Shown piece by piece: positions 26,928 through 37,377 of a stretch of 64,000 nt of DNA (positions are counted from its first letter, which is position 1; every line of letters begins with the position of its first letter). The stretch comes from Sphingobacterium gobiense (GTDB lineage Bacteria > Bacteroidota > Bacteroidia > Sphingobacteriales > Sphingobacteriaceae). The position numbers and the translations under genes were made by a program. The notes below the pieces were generated by a model. The model had not been told where the DNA came from, made no database searches, and saw only the letters and a list, made by a program, of their open reading frames with translations. Location of the stretch: assembly GCF_002980575.1 (NCBI RefSeq), contig NZ_PVBS01000001.1, positions 744,001 to 808,000 on the forward strand. Reading direction: 5' to 3'.

Positions 26928-29216
26928 TTAAGATTTCCATTCAGGTTCTATCAGAAGCTGTTCCTCGTTAAATATAATACTAATTTCGGTATCAGACAGA
27001 TTTTTGATTTCAAAATCGTCCTGGCTTACTTTGATATATAACTTCGTTCCTCTATACTGAACGTGAAAAGCATAGCTTTGCCAGTTTTTTGGAATAAAGG
27101 TTTGAAAATGTAATTTACCGTCACGTACGCGCATACCCGCGAATCCCTCTACAATGGCAAGCCACGTACCCGCCATCGAGGTAATGTGCAACCCATCTTC
27201 CGTATCGTTGTTATAATCATCTAAATCAAGCCGCGCAGTACGAAGATAAAATTCATACGCTTTATCTTCCTTACCCAATTTAGCAGCGATAATAGCATGC
27301 ACACAAGGTGAAAGCGAACTTTCATGCACCGTTAACGGTTCGTAAAAATCGTAATTTCGGCGGATGGTGTCTTCGTCGAACTCATGCTCAAAGAAATATA
27401 GGCCTTGCAACACATCTGCCTGTTTAATATAACAAGAACGTAGTATCCGATCCCAACTCCAATGTTGATTCAAAGGACGTACTTCGGCTGGAAGCTCCAC
27501 GACGGGGATCAGTTCTTTATCCAAGAAACCATCTTGCTGCAGAAATACACCGCGGTCACTATCTTCCGGAAGGTACATATTATCAATAATATGTTGCCAT
27601 TTTGCACATTCTTCGGTCTTAAGAGCCAATCTCGACAGCAAAGCATACAAACAATCCTCCTGTTGTGCTTGCTGCTGTGTAATAGCATCCAATGTATAAC
27701 GCAAACACCATACAGCAATTTTGTTTGTATACCAGTTGTTGTTTACATTATTCTCATACTCATTCGGGCCGGTTACACCGAGCATCACATATTGCTGTTT
27801 TTGCTCGCTCCAATTAACACGTTGCGCCCAAAAACGGCTAATACCGATCAATACCTCCAAACCGTGTGTAGCGAGATACGCCGTATCATCCGTGTAACGG
27901 ATATAATTATAAATCGCGTAAGCAATGGCACCGTTCCGGTGAATTTCCTCAAATGTAATCTCCCATTCATTGTGGCATTCTTCCCCGTTGATGGTGACCA
28001 TTGGATACAATGCCGCTCCTTTATCGAATCCCAATTTGCCGGCATTTTCAATAGCTTTTTCCAAATGCTGATAACGGTAAAGCAATAGGTTGCGGGCCAC
28101 CCTAGGCGCCTGTGTCGCCAGATAAAAAGGTAAACAATAGGCTTCGGTGTCCCAATAAGTGACTCCACCATATTTCTCTCCCGTAAAACCTTTCGGCCCG
28201 ATATTCAGTCTAGCGTCTTCGCCTGTATACGTTTGGTTTAACTGAAAAATATTAAATCGGATAGCTTGTTGTGCAGCGATATCTCCTTCGATCTGTATAT
28301 CACTCTCTTCCCAGATACGTGCCCAGGCATCTGTTTGCAATTGCACCAATTCAGTATAGCTTTTGGACGCGATTTGTGCCAAACTGCTTTGTGCGACTTC
28401 CGTTAGCTTATCCAAAGGATGATGAAGGGAACTGACTATCGCCACATATTTCTCCAAGCGAATGGATTCCCCTACGTTCAAATGCGCACGCAGCTCCTCG
28501 CTCACATAACATTGTTCTTTGCTCTTTGTGCCCGACGCTTGTACAGTTCCCCTGACATAGAACACGTTTCGCAAATGTGTTTCTACGCGAAACTGTGTTT
28601 TTTTGGTTTCCGTTACTAGTACGAGGTCATCTTGAATGTCTTCCGCAATCGGTACCCAAAAACGTTCATCATAATTGCTATCCCGATTAACGACATCGCC
28701 ATTTAAATAGGAACGTATAGACACTTCTGCATCCGAATTTAAGACACGTAGCGTGTATTGCAGTGATGCGGTATCCGATTGAAACAGATGGTACATCCGC
28801 TTAGCCGTCACTTCTACTACAGCACCGGTTGGCATCTCTGCTATAAACGTACGATAGAGTACACCAGCTTTCATATCCAAACGACGTTCGAAACCAGAGA
28901 TTTCACATTGTGCTAGATCTAAAAGCATGCCGTCGATACGAATATCGAGTCCAATCCACTGTACCGCATTAAGTACTTTGGCAAAATACTCGGGATAACC
29001 GTTTTTCCACCAGCCTACCCTTGTTTTATCGGGATAGTAAACACCGGCAAGATAAGAGCCTTGCATCGTTTTTCCGGAGAATGATTCTTCGAAATTTCCC
29101 CGCTGTCCCATCCTGCCGTTTCCAATGGAAAATATGCTTTCCGAAAATTCATTGTGCTCTGCTCTAAATTGATTTTCAATGATATGCCAAGGATCGTGTA
29201 TGATGTAATTCTTCAT
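26928..29216 (-). CDS. Glycoside hydrolase family 65 phosphorylase, probable maltose phosphorylase
   Basis: A 762-residue cytoplasmic GH65 enzyme (no signal peptide). It would phosphorolyse maltose to glucose and beta-D-glucose-1-phosphate. The catalytic general acid is the Glu in GPNEYENNVNNNWYTN (about residue 485), and HESSLSPCVHAI near 640 belongs to the phosphate-binding loop of maltose phosphorylases. Length and domain order (N-terminal beta-sandwich, linker, (alpha/alpha)6 barrel, C-terminal sheet) are normal. beta-Phosphoglucomutase is encoded directly upstream and uses exactly this product. Trehalose or kojibiose phosphorylase remain possible, but the starch operon favours maltose. 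Confidence 0.9.
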   Translation of the reverse strand: MKNYIIHDPWHIIENQFRAEHNEFSESIFSIGNGRMGQRGNFEESFSGKTMQGSYLAGVYYPDKTRVGWWKNGYPEYFAKVLNAVQWIGLDIRIDGMLLDLAQCEISGFERRLDMKAGVLYRTFIAEMPTGAVVEVTAKRMYHLFQSDTASLQYTLRVLNSDAEVSIRSYLNGDVVNRDSNYDERFWVPIAEDIQDDLVLVTETKKTQFRVETHLRNVFYVRGTVQASGTKSKEQCYVSEELRAHLNVGESIRLEKYVAIVSSLHHPLDKLTEVAQSSLAQIASKSYTELVQLQTDAWARIWEESDIQIEGDIAAQQAIRFNIFQLNQTYTGEDARLNIGPKGFTGEKYGGVTYWDTEAYCLPFYLATQAPRVARNLLLYRYQHLEKAIENAGKLGFDKGAALYPMVTINGEECHNEWEITFEEIHRNGAIAYAIYNYIRYTDDTAYLATHGLEVLIGISRFWAQRVNWSEQKQQYVMLGVTGPNEYENNVNNNWYTNKIAVWCLRYTLDAITQQQAQQEDCLYALLSRLALKTEECAKWQHIIDNMYLPEDSDRGVFLQQDGFLDKELIPVVELPAEVRPLNQHWSWDRILRSCYIKQADVLQGLYFFEHEFDEDTIRRNYDFYEPLTVHESSLSPCVHAIIAAKLGKEDKAYEFYLRTARLDLDDYNNDTEDGLHITSMAGTWLAIVEGFAGMRVRDGKLHFQTFIPKNWQSYAFHVQYRGTKLYIKVSQDDFEIKNLSDTEISIIFNEEQLLIEPEWKS

Positions 29217-29224
29217 GTTTTTCG

Positions 29225-29884
29225 CTAATAATCACTTATTAATATTTCCGACAAATCGTTGACACGCGCATTGTAGTTAGTCAATACATGAGACTTGTCT
29301 ACGGCTATCACCGGCATGTTTGCGGTCCGTGCGGCTTCAATGCCAGCTTGTGCATCTTCTAATACAACACAAGCTGCAGGCATTATACCGACTTCTGCTG
29401 CCGCCTTCAAAAAAACTTCGGGGTCGGGTTTCGAGTTTTTAACGACGTTTCCGTCGATAATAGCATCGAAATAGTGCAGGATACCGGTTTTCTCTAAAAT
29501 TCGAATTGCATTTTTACTCGCCGAGCCTAGTGCAATTTTTTTATCAGCCGCTTTCAAATAGGTCAATAAGTCTAACGTGCCGGGTAGTACGTCCCCATAC
29601 TTCATCTTTTCGACCAATTCCAGATACCAAGTGTTTTTTAACGACGCCAGTTGTTCTTTTTTTGGGGCAGGTACTTCCCTGTTTGCCCATTTCAAGATGA
29701 GATTCAGCGAATCTACGCGACTGACGCCTTTTAATTGTTCATTTTCTACCTCTGTGAAATCAAAATCAAACTGTTTTGCCAACTGCTTCCAAGCCTGGTA
29801 ATGAAATACAGCAGTGTCCACCAGCACCCCGTCCAAATCAAATATGACGGCAGTTGCCTCGTCTATTAATCTCCTTGCGTTCAT
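29225..29884 (-). CDS. pgmB: beta-Phosphoglucomutase
   Basis: A 219-residue HAD-superfamily enzyme converting beta-glucose-1-phosphate to glucose-6-phosphate. The nucleophile motif is FDLDGVLVDT (Asp16, Asp18), the cap contains GVSRVDSLNLIL, and GSASKN plus LEDAQAGIEAA are the later HAD motifs. Gaps are 3 bp to the GH13 gene upstream and 8 bp to the GH65 gene downstream, so the phosphorylase pathway genes are tightly coupled. Confidence 0.93.
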   Translation of the reverse strand: MNARRLIDEATAVIFDLDGVLVDTAVFHYQAWKQLAKQFDFDFTEVENEQLKGVSRVDSLNLILKWANREVPAPKKEQLASLKNTWYLELVEKMKYGDVLPGTLDLLTYLKAADKKIALGSASKNAIRILEKTGILHYFDAIIDGNVVKNSKPDPEVFLKAAAEVGIMPAACVVLEDAQAGIEAARTANMPVIAVDKSHVLTNYNARVNDLSEILISDY

Positions 29885-29887
29885 TCG

Positions 29888-31729
29888 CTATTTTAGTTCC
29901 AATACCAACGTTTGTTTCCCTTTCACTGCAACGCTCTCTGGTAGATCCAAAGATTCACCAGTCAAAATATTCTTCATCTGGTTTGATTGTCCGATACCTT
30001 CGTCAAAACGGGCTAACGCTACGTCTTGCTGCTCCTTACTACAATTCATGATAACCATTACTTTTTCTTTATCGTTATAGCGGAAATACACATACACATC
30101 ATTTTGCGGTACATAATGCAACAACTTACCATCCTGTAGTGCAGCCGTCTTCTTTCTATATTGCGCCAATGTACGTACATGGTTAAACATGTCATTTTCA
30201 GCTTCTGTACGCCCTTCGGGCGTGAATTTATTCACCTCATCTCCCGGAAAACCTCCTTTAAAGTCATCCCTAACCAAACCATCCGGTCTGCTGAAGTTTT
30301 TCATTAATATCTCTGCACCATAGTACATTTGGGGAATACCACGGTAAGTTAATAACCAACTAAAGGCACTTTTGTACTTTTCGATGTCTTCGCCTACTGT
30401 CGAAAAGAAGCGATCTTTATCATGGTTATCTAGGAAAATAACATTTGCCAAAGGATTTGGATACAGGTAGTCGCCACTGACGATGCTATATAATTTGTTG
30501 GCACCGTCTTTTTCCAAGTTAAGTGCATCTCCAATAGCGTAATTTAACTGAAAATCCGTTACACCTTCCAGTTTCGTATCGACATCCTGCCCTAGTTTTT
30601 GGCCACCTAAGAAATACGCTTGGTTAGGAACGGAGTGTACCCATGTTTCCCCAAAGAACGAGAAATCCGGAAATTCTGCACGGATCGCATCCGTCCATTT
30701 CCCCATAAATTCGAGGTCGTTATAGGGATAAGTATCGATACGAAAACCGTCCACACCCACTTCTTCGATCCACCAGATATGACTCTGTGTGATGTATTTC
30801 TGCATCTTTTCATTTTGATGGTTCAAATCCGGCATTGTTTCCACAAACCATCCTTTTTCCATCAGATCTTTATCCGCCTGTGTTCCATAAGGGTCAAACA
30901 TCGTCTGGTCTTTATAGGTCGTTTGCGTGAATGCATCCCACTCATGTAACCAATCGGAGGACGGACGGTCTATAACTGCCCAATGATAAAGCCCTACGTG
31001 ATTAGGCACGACATCATGAACCAGTTTCATGTTGCGTTTATGGAGTTCTTTTCCGAGTTTCCGGTAGGTATCGACTGTTCCAAAACGCGGATCTATTTCA
31101 TAGTTTTCGGTATTAGCATAACCATGATAAGAATAACCCGGCATATCGTTCGTCAAGACCGGTGTCATCCATAGAGCCGTGACACCCAAATCCTCGAGAT
31201 AATCCAAGTTGTTTATAATACCTTGCAGGTCGCCTCCGTGTCTGTAATACATAGAGTCGCGGTTTACAGCGGTTTCACGCATACCCTTTACCGAATCGTT
31301 ATCGGGATCGCCGTTGGCAAACCGATCAGGCATAATCAAGTAGATAAGGTCTGCCGCATGTACACCTTGTGCCTTAACCAAGTCTTTGTCCCTGTTTTTC
31401 AATACATAATCACGGGTTAACACTTTCTTTCCGTTTTTGTATAACGCTATAGGATAAGTGCCTGCTTGTGCATTATCCAGAATTTCGACATCTAGGAAAA
31501 GGTAATTCGTATTTTCCACACGATGAACTTTTTTCAACTGTATGCCTGTCTTGGGCAATTTCACTTCACAATCCCCGATATCGGAACCATATAATACGAT
31601 TTGCAGTTCCGGGTTGTGCATCCCTACCCACCAATGCAGGGGTTCGGCTCGCTGTATGGATTGCCCTTGTGCAAAGGCAATCCATAACATTGAGCATAAC
31701 AGCGTGATCGCTATCTTAATGTTGTTCAT
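29888..31729 (-). CDS. Periplasmic GH13 cyclomaltodextrinase/neopullulanase (SusA-like)
   Basis: A 613-residue exported amylase-family enzyme (signal MNNIKIAITLLCSMLWIAFAQG, no lipobox). An N-terminal beta-sandwich (HWWVGMHNPELQIVLYG) precedes the GH13 barrel. Catalytic residues lie in GFRIDTYPY (nucleophile Asp, about residue 330), FFGETWVHS (acid/base Glu, about 359) and FLDNHDKDRF (about 435). It would cut imported maltodextrins to maltose in the periplasm, like SusA. The N-terminal domain order supports cyclomaltodextrinase/neopullulanase rather than simple alpha-amylase. Confidence 0.9.
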   Translation of the reverse strand: MNNIKIAITLLCSMLWIAFAQGQSIQRAEPLHWWVGMHNPELQIVLYGSDIGDCEVKLPKTGIQLKKVHRVENTNYLFLDVEILDNAQAGTYPIALYKNGKKVLTRDYVLKNRDKDLVKAQGVHAADLIYLIMPDRFANGDPDNDSVKGMRETAVNRDSMYYRHGGDLQGIINNLDYLEDLGVTALWMTPVLTNDMPGYSYHGYANTENYEIDPRFGTVDTYRKLGKELHKRNMKLVHDVVPNHVGLYHWAVIDRPSSDWLHEWDAFTQTTYKDQTMFDPYGTQADKDLMEKGWFVETMPDLNHQNEKMQKYITQSHIWWIEEVGVDGFRIDTYPYNDLEFMGKWTDAIRAEFPDFSFFGETWVHSVPNQAYFLGGQKLGQDVDTKLEGVTDFQLNYAIGDALNLEKDGANKLYSIVSGDYLYPNPLANVIFLDNHDKDRFFSTVGEDIEKYKSAFSWLLTYRGIPQMYYGAEILMKNFSRPDGLVRDDFKGGFPGDEVNKFTPEGRTEAENDMFNHVRTLAQYRKKTAALQDGKLLHYVPQNDVYVYFRYNDKEKVMVIMNCSKEQQDVALARFDEGIGQSNQMKNILTGESLDLPESVAVKGKQTLVLELK

Positions 31730-31753
31730 TATTATTGTTTTAGATAATTACTA

Positions 31754-32758
31754 TTATTTCTTCACTAATGTGTATGTCAGGTTGACGAGATCTAATGTAA
31801 TGTCATATGTACCTGCTTGTGTTACAGCAATATTGTCGTTATTTAACGATCCGTTCGCACCACCATAATTCGTTCCCCAATCGCGGTTTTTACGGAATTT
31901 CATGTCGCCGACCTTCAGTTCTACGGTTGCTTTCCACAGTTGTGTACTGTTTTCGTAACGCATATCTGTATCGTTATCCCATCCAGCAGCCGCATTGCCA
32001 ACAATTCCCCAACTATGATCCTTATAAGAAATCGTATTTTCATTGGTATTTACGGTGAGCTCAAGATTTCCAGCTCGAGGTGCCTTGATATTTCCCGATG
32101 CACTCAACGAAATTCGTCCCGCCCCATCATCACCATACGAAGCATCCCAGCTGCGATCAGGTGTCACCTTAAATTCCGAATCTGCTTCAGGGAAGTAAAT
32201 AATACCAGTGTAGACGCCGTTACTTGTAGGGGACACCAAGCTTTCGGCAGTTTCGATGACCCAGCCCTGGTAGGCGCCCGGCACATAAAGATAACTGATG
32301 GCCGCATAAGGCGTAACCGCTAACGGCAACGTATTAGAATAAAGTGGCGTAAACGATGTCGAGATAGTAGACTTTAACCGCAATTCCAAATCTGTAACGA
32401 CATCTACTGGTAATTCCATAGCCAGCAATATCGCGTTTAGTTCAAGGGTACTAAATTTATAACTATCGTCGCCAGCTGAAAACGCAATCTCTTTAGCCCC
32501 TTCAAAATCCTGTCCTTTCAGTCCAATTTGCAGCGTATTGGTAATAGCGGCATTAAACCCGAAATCAGCGGGTTCCCATTGTATCGCTAAAGCTTCCTGA
32601 TCCGCATTTTCTTTGGTAAGTACCACCGAAGATGCCGAAGCCTCCAACGAACCACCCTCTCCGGGCACTGCCACCAGTTTGGTTTCATCTTTGCTGCACG
32701 ATACACCGAGTAGGCTAAGAAGTACAGCAATACATGCAATTATATTTAACGTTTTCAT
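31754..32758 (-). CDS. SusE/SusF-type outer-membrane starch-binding lipoprotein
   Basis: A 334-residue surface lipoprotein: MKTLNIIACIAVLLSLLGVSC with the lipid-anchor Cys at 21. An N-terminal SusE domain (about residues 30-150) is followed by two carbohydrate-binding modules starting at YLYVPGAYQGW and WGIVGNAAAGWDNDTDM, whose tryptophans are typical starch contacts. It helps hold starch at the cell surface and has no catalytic residues. It sits after susD, as in sus loci. Confidence 0.88.
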   Translation of the reverse strand: MKTLNIIACIAVLLSLLGVSCSKDETKLVAVPGEGGSLEASASSVVLTKENADQEALAIQWEPADFGFNAAITNTLQIGLKGQDFEGAKEIAFSAGDDSYKFSTLELNAILLAMELPVDVVTDLELRLKSTISTSFTPLYSNTLPLAVTPYAAISYLYVPGAYQGWVIETAESLVSPTSNGVYTGIIYFPEADSEFKVTPDRSWDASYGDDGAGRISLSASGNIKAPRAGNLELTVNTNENTISYKDHSWGIVGNAAAGWDNDTDMRYENSTQLWKATVELKVGDMKFRKNRDWGTNYGGANGSLNNDNIAVTQAGTYDITLDLVNLTYTLVKK

Positions 32759-32785
32759 TATTTCCTTATTTGAATATATACTGTA

Positions 32786-34366
32786 TTAATAACCCGTATT
32801 TTGTTCTAGATTCGGATTTGCGATTAGATCCGCCGCCGGTATAGGAAAAAGCGTGCGAAAGGATTCAACCGAGCGACCCGCTGCCTGTCCACCTTTGAAG
32901 GGCCATAAATAACTTCCACCCGTATACCGACCATAACGAATCAAATCTGTTCGGCGGAAGGCCTCCCAATACAGTTCTTTGCTGCGCTCGTCCAGCACAA
33001 TATCTAAAGAGATAGTGCTCAAATTTCCTGAAGAGTTGCCATATGCACGTGCTCTAAGGAGATTAAGATAGGCCAAGGCTTGCGTATTGCTGCCTCCTGA
33101 TCCTCCACGCAGTACTGCTTCCGCATAAATCAAATATTGTTCGGCCAAACGGAATAATGGAAAATCGGTAGAAACGAACGTGCCGTTGATCGACTTACCA
33201 TCTTGATTTGTAGAGGTTTTATTGCTGAACTTCGTCACAGCCAAGCCCTCGGTGAATACAGCCGGATCTTCAATATTCGGATTATTGCCGAAAAACATCG
33301 CCCGTTTATCGGTGTTTCCACTTACATCTTCAAAAGTACCGGGTAAGGTACTTCGACTACGGTTGCCTCCCCATCCCCCACCAGGGATACCGAAGTTTGC
33401 TGGTGTCATCGAACCGTGTACAGATGAGTTGATGATGAATGTTGTTCCGCCGTTATTTTGCGTCTGTATACCGTCATATGCAATAGGAAGAATCACTTCT
33501 GGATTATGCTGATCGTTATCAGCCAAAAAAAGGTGCTGATACTGTTCCATTAGGCTATAACCTGCATCAATGACTTTAGAAGCATAAGTTACCGCTTCCG
33601 TATACTTACCATTGCCTTGACCAAGATATACTTCGGCATTGAGGTACAAGCGGGCTAGTAATGCCCAAGCTGCTGCTTGGTCTACCCGTGCATATTCATT
33701 TTGTCGCGGAGCTGCCAATAGCTCATCGATAGCAAGAAGTTCGGTCTCTATATATTCAAAAAGGGCCGCCCGATTGATCTGACTCGGTGGTGTAACACCT
33801 ATTTCGTTTTCTTCGGTTATAAAAGGCGGGTTGCCGTATAGATCCATCAATACCCAATATTGATAGGCACGCAGGAATCTCGCTTCTGCACGGTATTGCA
33901 TTATAGCTGTCGCATCGTTTCCCGTAATACCTCTCCCTGCCAGCTTTTCTTCGGTACTTTCACGTAAAAACTCGTTAATGACCGTGATATGGTAAATACT
34001 TCTTGTATAAAGCCCTCGGAGCATAACGTTGCTCGAATTCCATGTCTGATAATTAAGATCAGCTACCCCGGGATCGCCTAACCATGCACAGATGCCTTCA
34101 TCTGTTGTCAATTCCTGTGCGTTCCAGTAAAGGCGTAAAAAATCAGATGTTCCGGCATCGATTCCACCTAAATCACTGTCTCCGGGACCTGTGCCACTAG
34201 TCAGGGCAAAGCTACCATATACCTTTGCCAAGGCATTTTTATAGCCTTCCGGTGAGCCATAAGCGACATCTGCCGTAATATCATTTGTTGGCGCCAAGTC
34301 CAGGTTCTGACTACAACTCGTCAGCATCAAGACTGCATTAATGGCTAAAAATATAGTGCGTTTCAT
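32786..34366 (-). CDS. susD: SusD/RagB-family outer-membrane nutrient-binding lipoprotein
   Basis: A 526-residue alpha-helical (TPR-like) surface lipoprotein that forms the lid on the SusC channel. The signal MKRTIFLAINAVLMLTSC ends at Cys18. Family hallmarks include YGNPPFITEENEIGVTPPSQINRA, the RLAEQYLIYAEAVLRGG segment, and WEAFRRTDLIRYG near the C-terminus. It lies directly after susC with a 17-bp gap. Starch or maltodextrin specificity comes from the neighbouring GH13 and GH65 genes. Confidence 0.93.
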   Translation of the reverse strand: MKRTIFLAINAVLMLTSCSQNLDLAPTNDITADVAYGSPEGYKNALAKVYGSFALTSGTGPGDSDLGGIDAGTSDFLRLYWNAQELTTDEGICAWLGDPGVADLNYQTWNSSNVMLRGLYTRSIYHITVINEFLRESTEEKLAGRGITGNDATAIMQYRAEARFLRAYQYWVLMDLYGNPPFITEENEIGVTPPSQINRAALFEYIETELLAIDELLAAPRQNEYARVDQAAAWALLARLYLNAEVYLGQGNGKYTEAVTYASKVIDAGYSLMEQYQHLFLADNDQHNPEVILPIAYDGIQTQNNGGTTFIINSSVHGSMTPANFGIPGGGWGGNRSRSTLPGTFEDVSGNTDKRAMFFGNNPNIEDPAVFTEGLAVTKFSNKTSTNQDGKSINGTFVSTDFPLFRLAEQYLIYAEAVLRGGSGGSNTQALAYLNLLRARAYGNSSGNLSTISLDIVLDERSKELYWEAFRRTDLIRYGRYTGGSYLWPFKGGQAAGRSVESFRTLFPIPAADLIANPNLEQNTGY

Positions 34367-34383
34367 TTTTTTTCAGTTATCGG

Positions 34384-37365
34384 TTAAAAATCTAAGTTTA
34401 CACCTAACACATAGGTTCTCGGTCTTGGATAAAAACGGTTATCGATACCACCGTCTATTTCCGGATCCACCCCTTTGTATTTACTTACCGTAAATACATT
34501 TTGCATATTTGCAGATATGGTGAGTCTACCGTTACCGTTCCGGAAAACATTTCCTGCAGCATAGCTTACCGAAAGGTTGTCCATTTTTACGAATGATGCA
34601 TTGTGAATGTAGAAATCACTATTGTATTGTTTTTGCTCAAATTGTGCTCCTAAAAAGCTCGTAGGTGCATTGTTTATAGGCCCATTTGGATCCAGCACAT
34701 TATACCGGCTGGCAAAGTTGGAAGACACGTTATCGTAAACATAATTGCCAATATTGGAGCGTAATACCGTATTCAATGTCCACTTCTTATAGTTCAATTG
34801 CGCTGTAAAACCCAACATATACACCGGAAGTGGCGATTTATAAAAATACCGGTCATTATCGTTGATGATACCGTCACCGTTCAGGTCTTCATAAATTCCT
34901 TCGAGCGGGCTTCCGTCTTCTGCATAGACTTGCCTATATACCCGATAGCTATAGGGCATATGGTTCACCACATGAGCCTGTATATTGTTACCTGTACTAC
35001 CCGATATACCACCCTGTTCGACGAGATAATTTGGGTCGTCTACCGCCGTTAAATTGGTTACCTTACTATTGTTATATGTAAAGTTAAACCCTAGGTCCAG
35101 ATTAAGATCATCTTTGCGAATGGCTGCCCCATTTAAACTAAACTCCACACCCTTATTTTCCATATTTCCGACATTCGTCAATAACAGATTGCTGAAATTT
35201 GTACCTACAGGAATAGGTATGGTGCTCAGTAAGTCCTTAGTCTTTTTGAAATACACGTCCACACTACCCGATAGACGACCGTTTAGGAAACCGTAGTCGA
35301 TCCCAGCGTTGTACGTTGCCGTACTCTCCCACCGGATATTTTTATCGTAGGCTACCGGCGTAAACATATTATAGAATCTGTTTCCGAACTGATAAAGCGA
35401 TTCGTTAACACTACGAACGTAATTCGGTAGGTACGAATAATTTGCAATGCCGTCTTGCTGGCCCGTGACACCATAACTCAAACGCAGTTTCAGATCAGAA
35501 ACCGTATGGTTGTCTTTTAAGAAGCTTTCTTCTTTAATGCGCCAAGTAGCACCTACCGAGGGGAATATCCCCCATCGGTTTTCTGCACTAAAACGCGAAG
35601 AGCCATCCGTACGCAATGTGCCTGAAAAAATATACTTGTCAGCATACGTATAAATTAAACGACCATAATAAGAAATAAGCCTGTTATGCGGAATATCAAA
35701 TGGAAAGATTGGTGTACTAAGCACCGTGCCGTCGGCGCTGGTACGGTCAAAGTTGTATTCCTTGGCCCTATTATCGTAATAGCCATAACCCGCAGTGGCG
35801 TTAATATTACTCTGAATAGCTATTAAGTCTTTTGTATAGTTTAAATAGAATTCACCTACTGTATTTGTAATTTCTTTTTTATAACGGGTAACTTCTCCTC
35901 CAGTATTAATATTCGAAGCCGCATATTCTGGAATAAATACACCGCCCTGCCCTCTCGATACATCGTATCCGAGATTCAAATTGGCGTGTAACTCGGGAAG
36001 AAAAGGCAATGCATAATCGAATTGAATGTTACCGAAACTTCTAGCCACCTCTCCATTATCATCTTTCAAATCAATCAGCGCTACCGGATTTCGTGGTGCA
36101 TTCGGGTTGGGGTCGTCTCGCTTTTCTTCTTCATTGTATTGTGTCCATTCGTAATAATTACCGAACCGGTTTTCGGTATGTACAGGTTTAGTTGGGTCAA
36201 ACTGTATTGCGGCTCCAATCGCATCTTGATTGCCAAATTGCGACTTTGAAAGCGACCCTTTCAGATTGACATCAATTTGCAGGCTATTATCAAAAAGCTT
36301 AGGTGCAAAGTTGATGCCCGCTGTGGTTCGTTTCATATGATCGCGTTTTAGTATACCCTGTTGATTCAGGTAGCCTAATGATACCCGATAAGGCAGATTG
36401 GGCTGAATAGCTCCTGCTACACTCAGATTGTTATCCGATGCAAACGCTCCACGGTAGATTTCATCCTGCCAATCCGTATTAGCTTCCCCCAACGCCGCCC
36501 GTTGTGCGTCATTGCCCTCTGCCTGAACATATTCACGAATTTGATCGGCTGAGAGTAGATCTACTTTTCTTCCAACCTTTGCCAAAGAATTTTGCGTGCT
36601 GAAGTTGAAAGATGGTTTACCGCTGGTACCTTTTTTTGTTGTAATCAAGATAACTCCGTTAGATGCACGCGAACCATAAATAGCCGTTGCATTAGCATCC
36701 TTTAGCACCGTGAATGTTTCAATATCATTTGGGTTAATCAGACTTAACGGATTCCCGACACCCGAAATTTCCCCTGTTGATAAAGGCACACCATCGACAA
36801 CGATTAAGGGATCATTGCTCGCATTCAGTGAAGCACCCGCGCGGACACGAATTGTAGCTCCACCGCCCGGTTGTCCCCCACTCGTGGTAATCTGTACACC
36901 CGCTACCTTACCAGCAATGAGTTGTTCAGGTGAACTAATAAGCCCTTTCTGAAAGTCTTCCGAAGACACCGTCGTCAATGACCCCGTTAAATCTCCCTTT
37001 TTCTGTGTACCATACCCGATAACCACCACTTCGTCAAGGCTACTGGAAGTCGTTTCCAGCGTAAAGTTTAAGGTGTTGTCGCCCGCTGTTAACGTAACGT
37101 TTTGTTCGGCAGTTTCATATCCCATCATATTGACTATAACCCGATGTGAGCCTGCTGAAAGATTACCCAGACTATACTCCCCGTTTGCCCCCGAGGAGGT
37201 AGAAATCTGCTGACCAAGGATTTGTACCGTTGCCCCCGGTACACCTACTCCTTCGCTATCCAAAACCCGACCTTGTAGCCGTGCCGTCTGTGCAAAAGTT
37301 AGTGTACTAAGTAACATCAGTAAACCAATGGCCATTACCCTGCGTAATGTGAATCTGTTCATCAT
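34384..37365 (-). CDS. susC: SusC/RagA-family TonB-dependent outer-membrane transporter
   Basis: A 993-residue outer-membrane importer for maltodextrins. Signal peptide, then a carboxypeptidase-D-like regulatory domain (RLQGRVLDSEGVGVPGATVQILGQ), the plug start LDEVVVIGYGTQKKGDLTGS typical of SusC, the plug domain and a 22-strand barrel ending in NLDF. There is no N-terminal extension for an anti-sigma factor, so control is not by a sigma/anti-sigma pair. The adjacent LacI-type regulator is the likely controller. Confidence 0.94.
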   Translation of the reverse strand: MMNRFTLRRVMAIGLLMLLSTLTFAQTARLQGRVLDSEGVGVPGATVQILGQQISTSSGANGEYSLGNLSAGSHRVIVNMMGYETAEQNVTLTAGDNTLNFTLETTSSSLDEVVVIGYGTQKKGDLTGSLTTVSSEDFQKGLISSPEQLIAGKVAGVQITTSGGQPGGGATIRVRAGASLNASNDPLIVVDGVPLSTGEISGVGNPLSLINPNDIETFTVLKDANATAIYGSRASNGVILITTKKGTSGKPSFNFSTQNSLAKVGRKVDLLSADQIREYVQAEGNDAQRAALGEANTDWQDEIYRGAFASDNNLSVAGAIQPNLPYRVSLGYLNQQGILKRDHMKRTTAGINFAPKLFDNSLQIDVNLKGSLSKSQFGNQDAIGAAIQFDPTKPVHTENRFGNYYEWTQYNEEEKRDDPNPNAPRNPVALIDLKDDNGEVARSFGNIQFDYALPFLPELHANLNLGYDVSRGQGGVFIPEYAASNINTGGEVTRYKKEITNTVGEFYLNYTKDLIAIQSNINATAGYGYYDNRAKEYNFDRTSADGTVLSTPIFPFDIPHNRLISYYGRLIYTYADKYIFSGTLRTDGSSRFSAENRWGIFPSVGATWRIKEESFLKDNHTVSDLKLRLSYGVTGQQDGIANYSYLPNYVRSVNESLYQFGNRFYNMFTPVAYDKNIRWESTATYNAGIDYGFLNGRLSGSVDVYFKKTKDLLSTIPIPVGTNFSNLLLTNVGNMENKGVEFSLNGAAIRKDDLNLDLGFNFTYNNSKVTNLTAVDDPNYLVEQGGISGSTGNNIQAHVVNHMPYSYRVYRQVYAEDGSPLEGIYEDLNGDGIINDNDRYFYKSPLPVYMLGFTAQLNYKKWTLNTVLRSNIGNYVYDNVSSNFASRYNVLDPNGPINNAPTSFLGAQFEQKQYNSDFYIHNASFVKMDNLSVSYAAGNVFRNGNGRLTISANMQNVFTVSKYKGVDPEIDGGIDNRFYPRPRTYVLGVNLDF

Positions 37366-37377
37366 GTGTTTAGTTTA

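Noticed and set aside
27462..28088. Long forward open frame opposite the GH65 gene
   Set aside because: It is fully antisense to a gene with intact catalytic motifs and its product looks like no protein family; it mirrors codon usage of the real gene.
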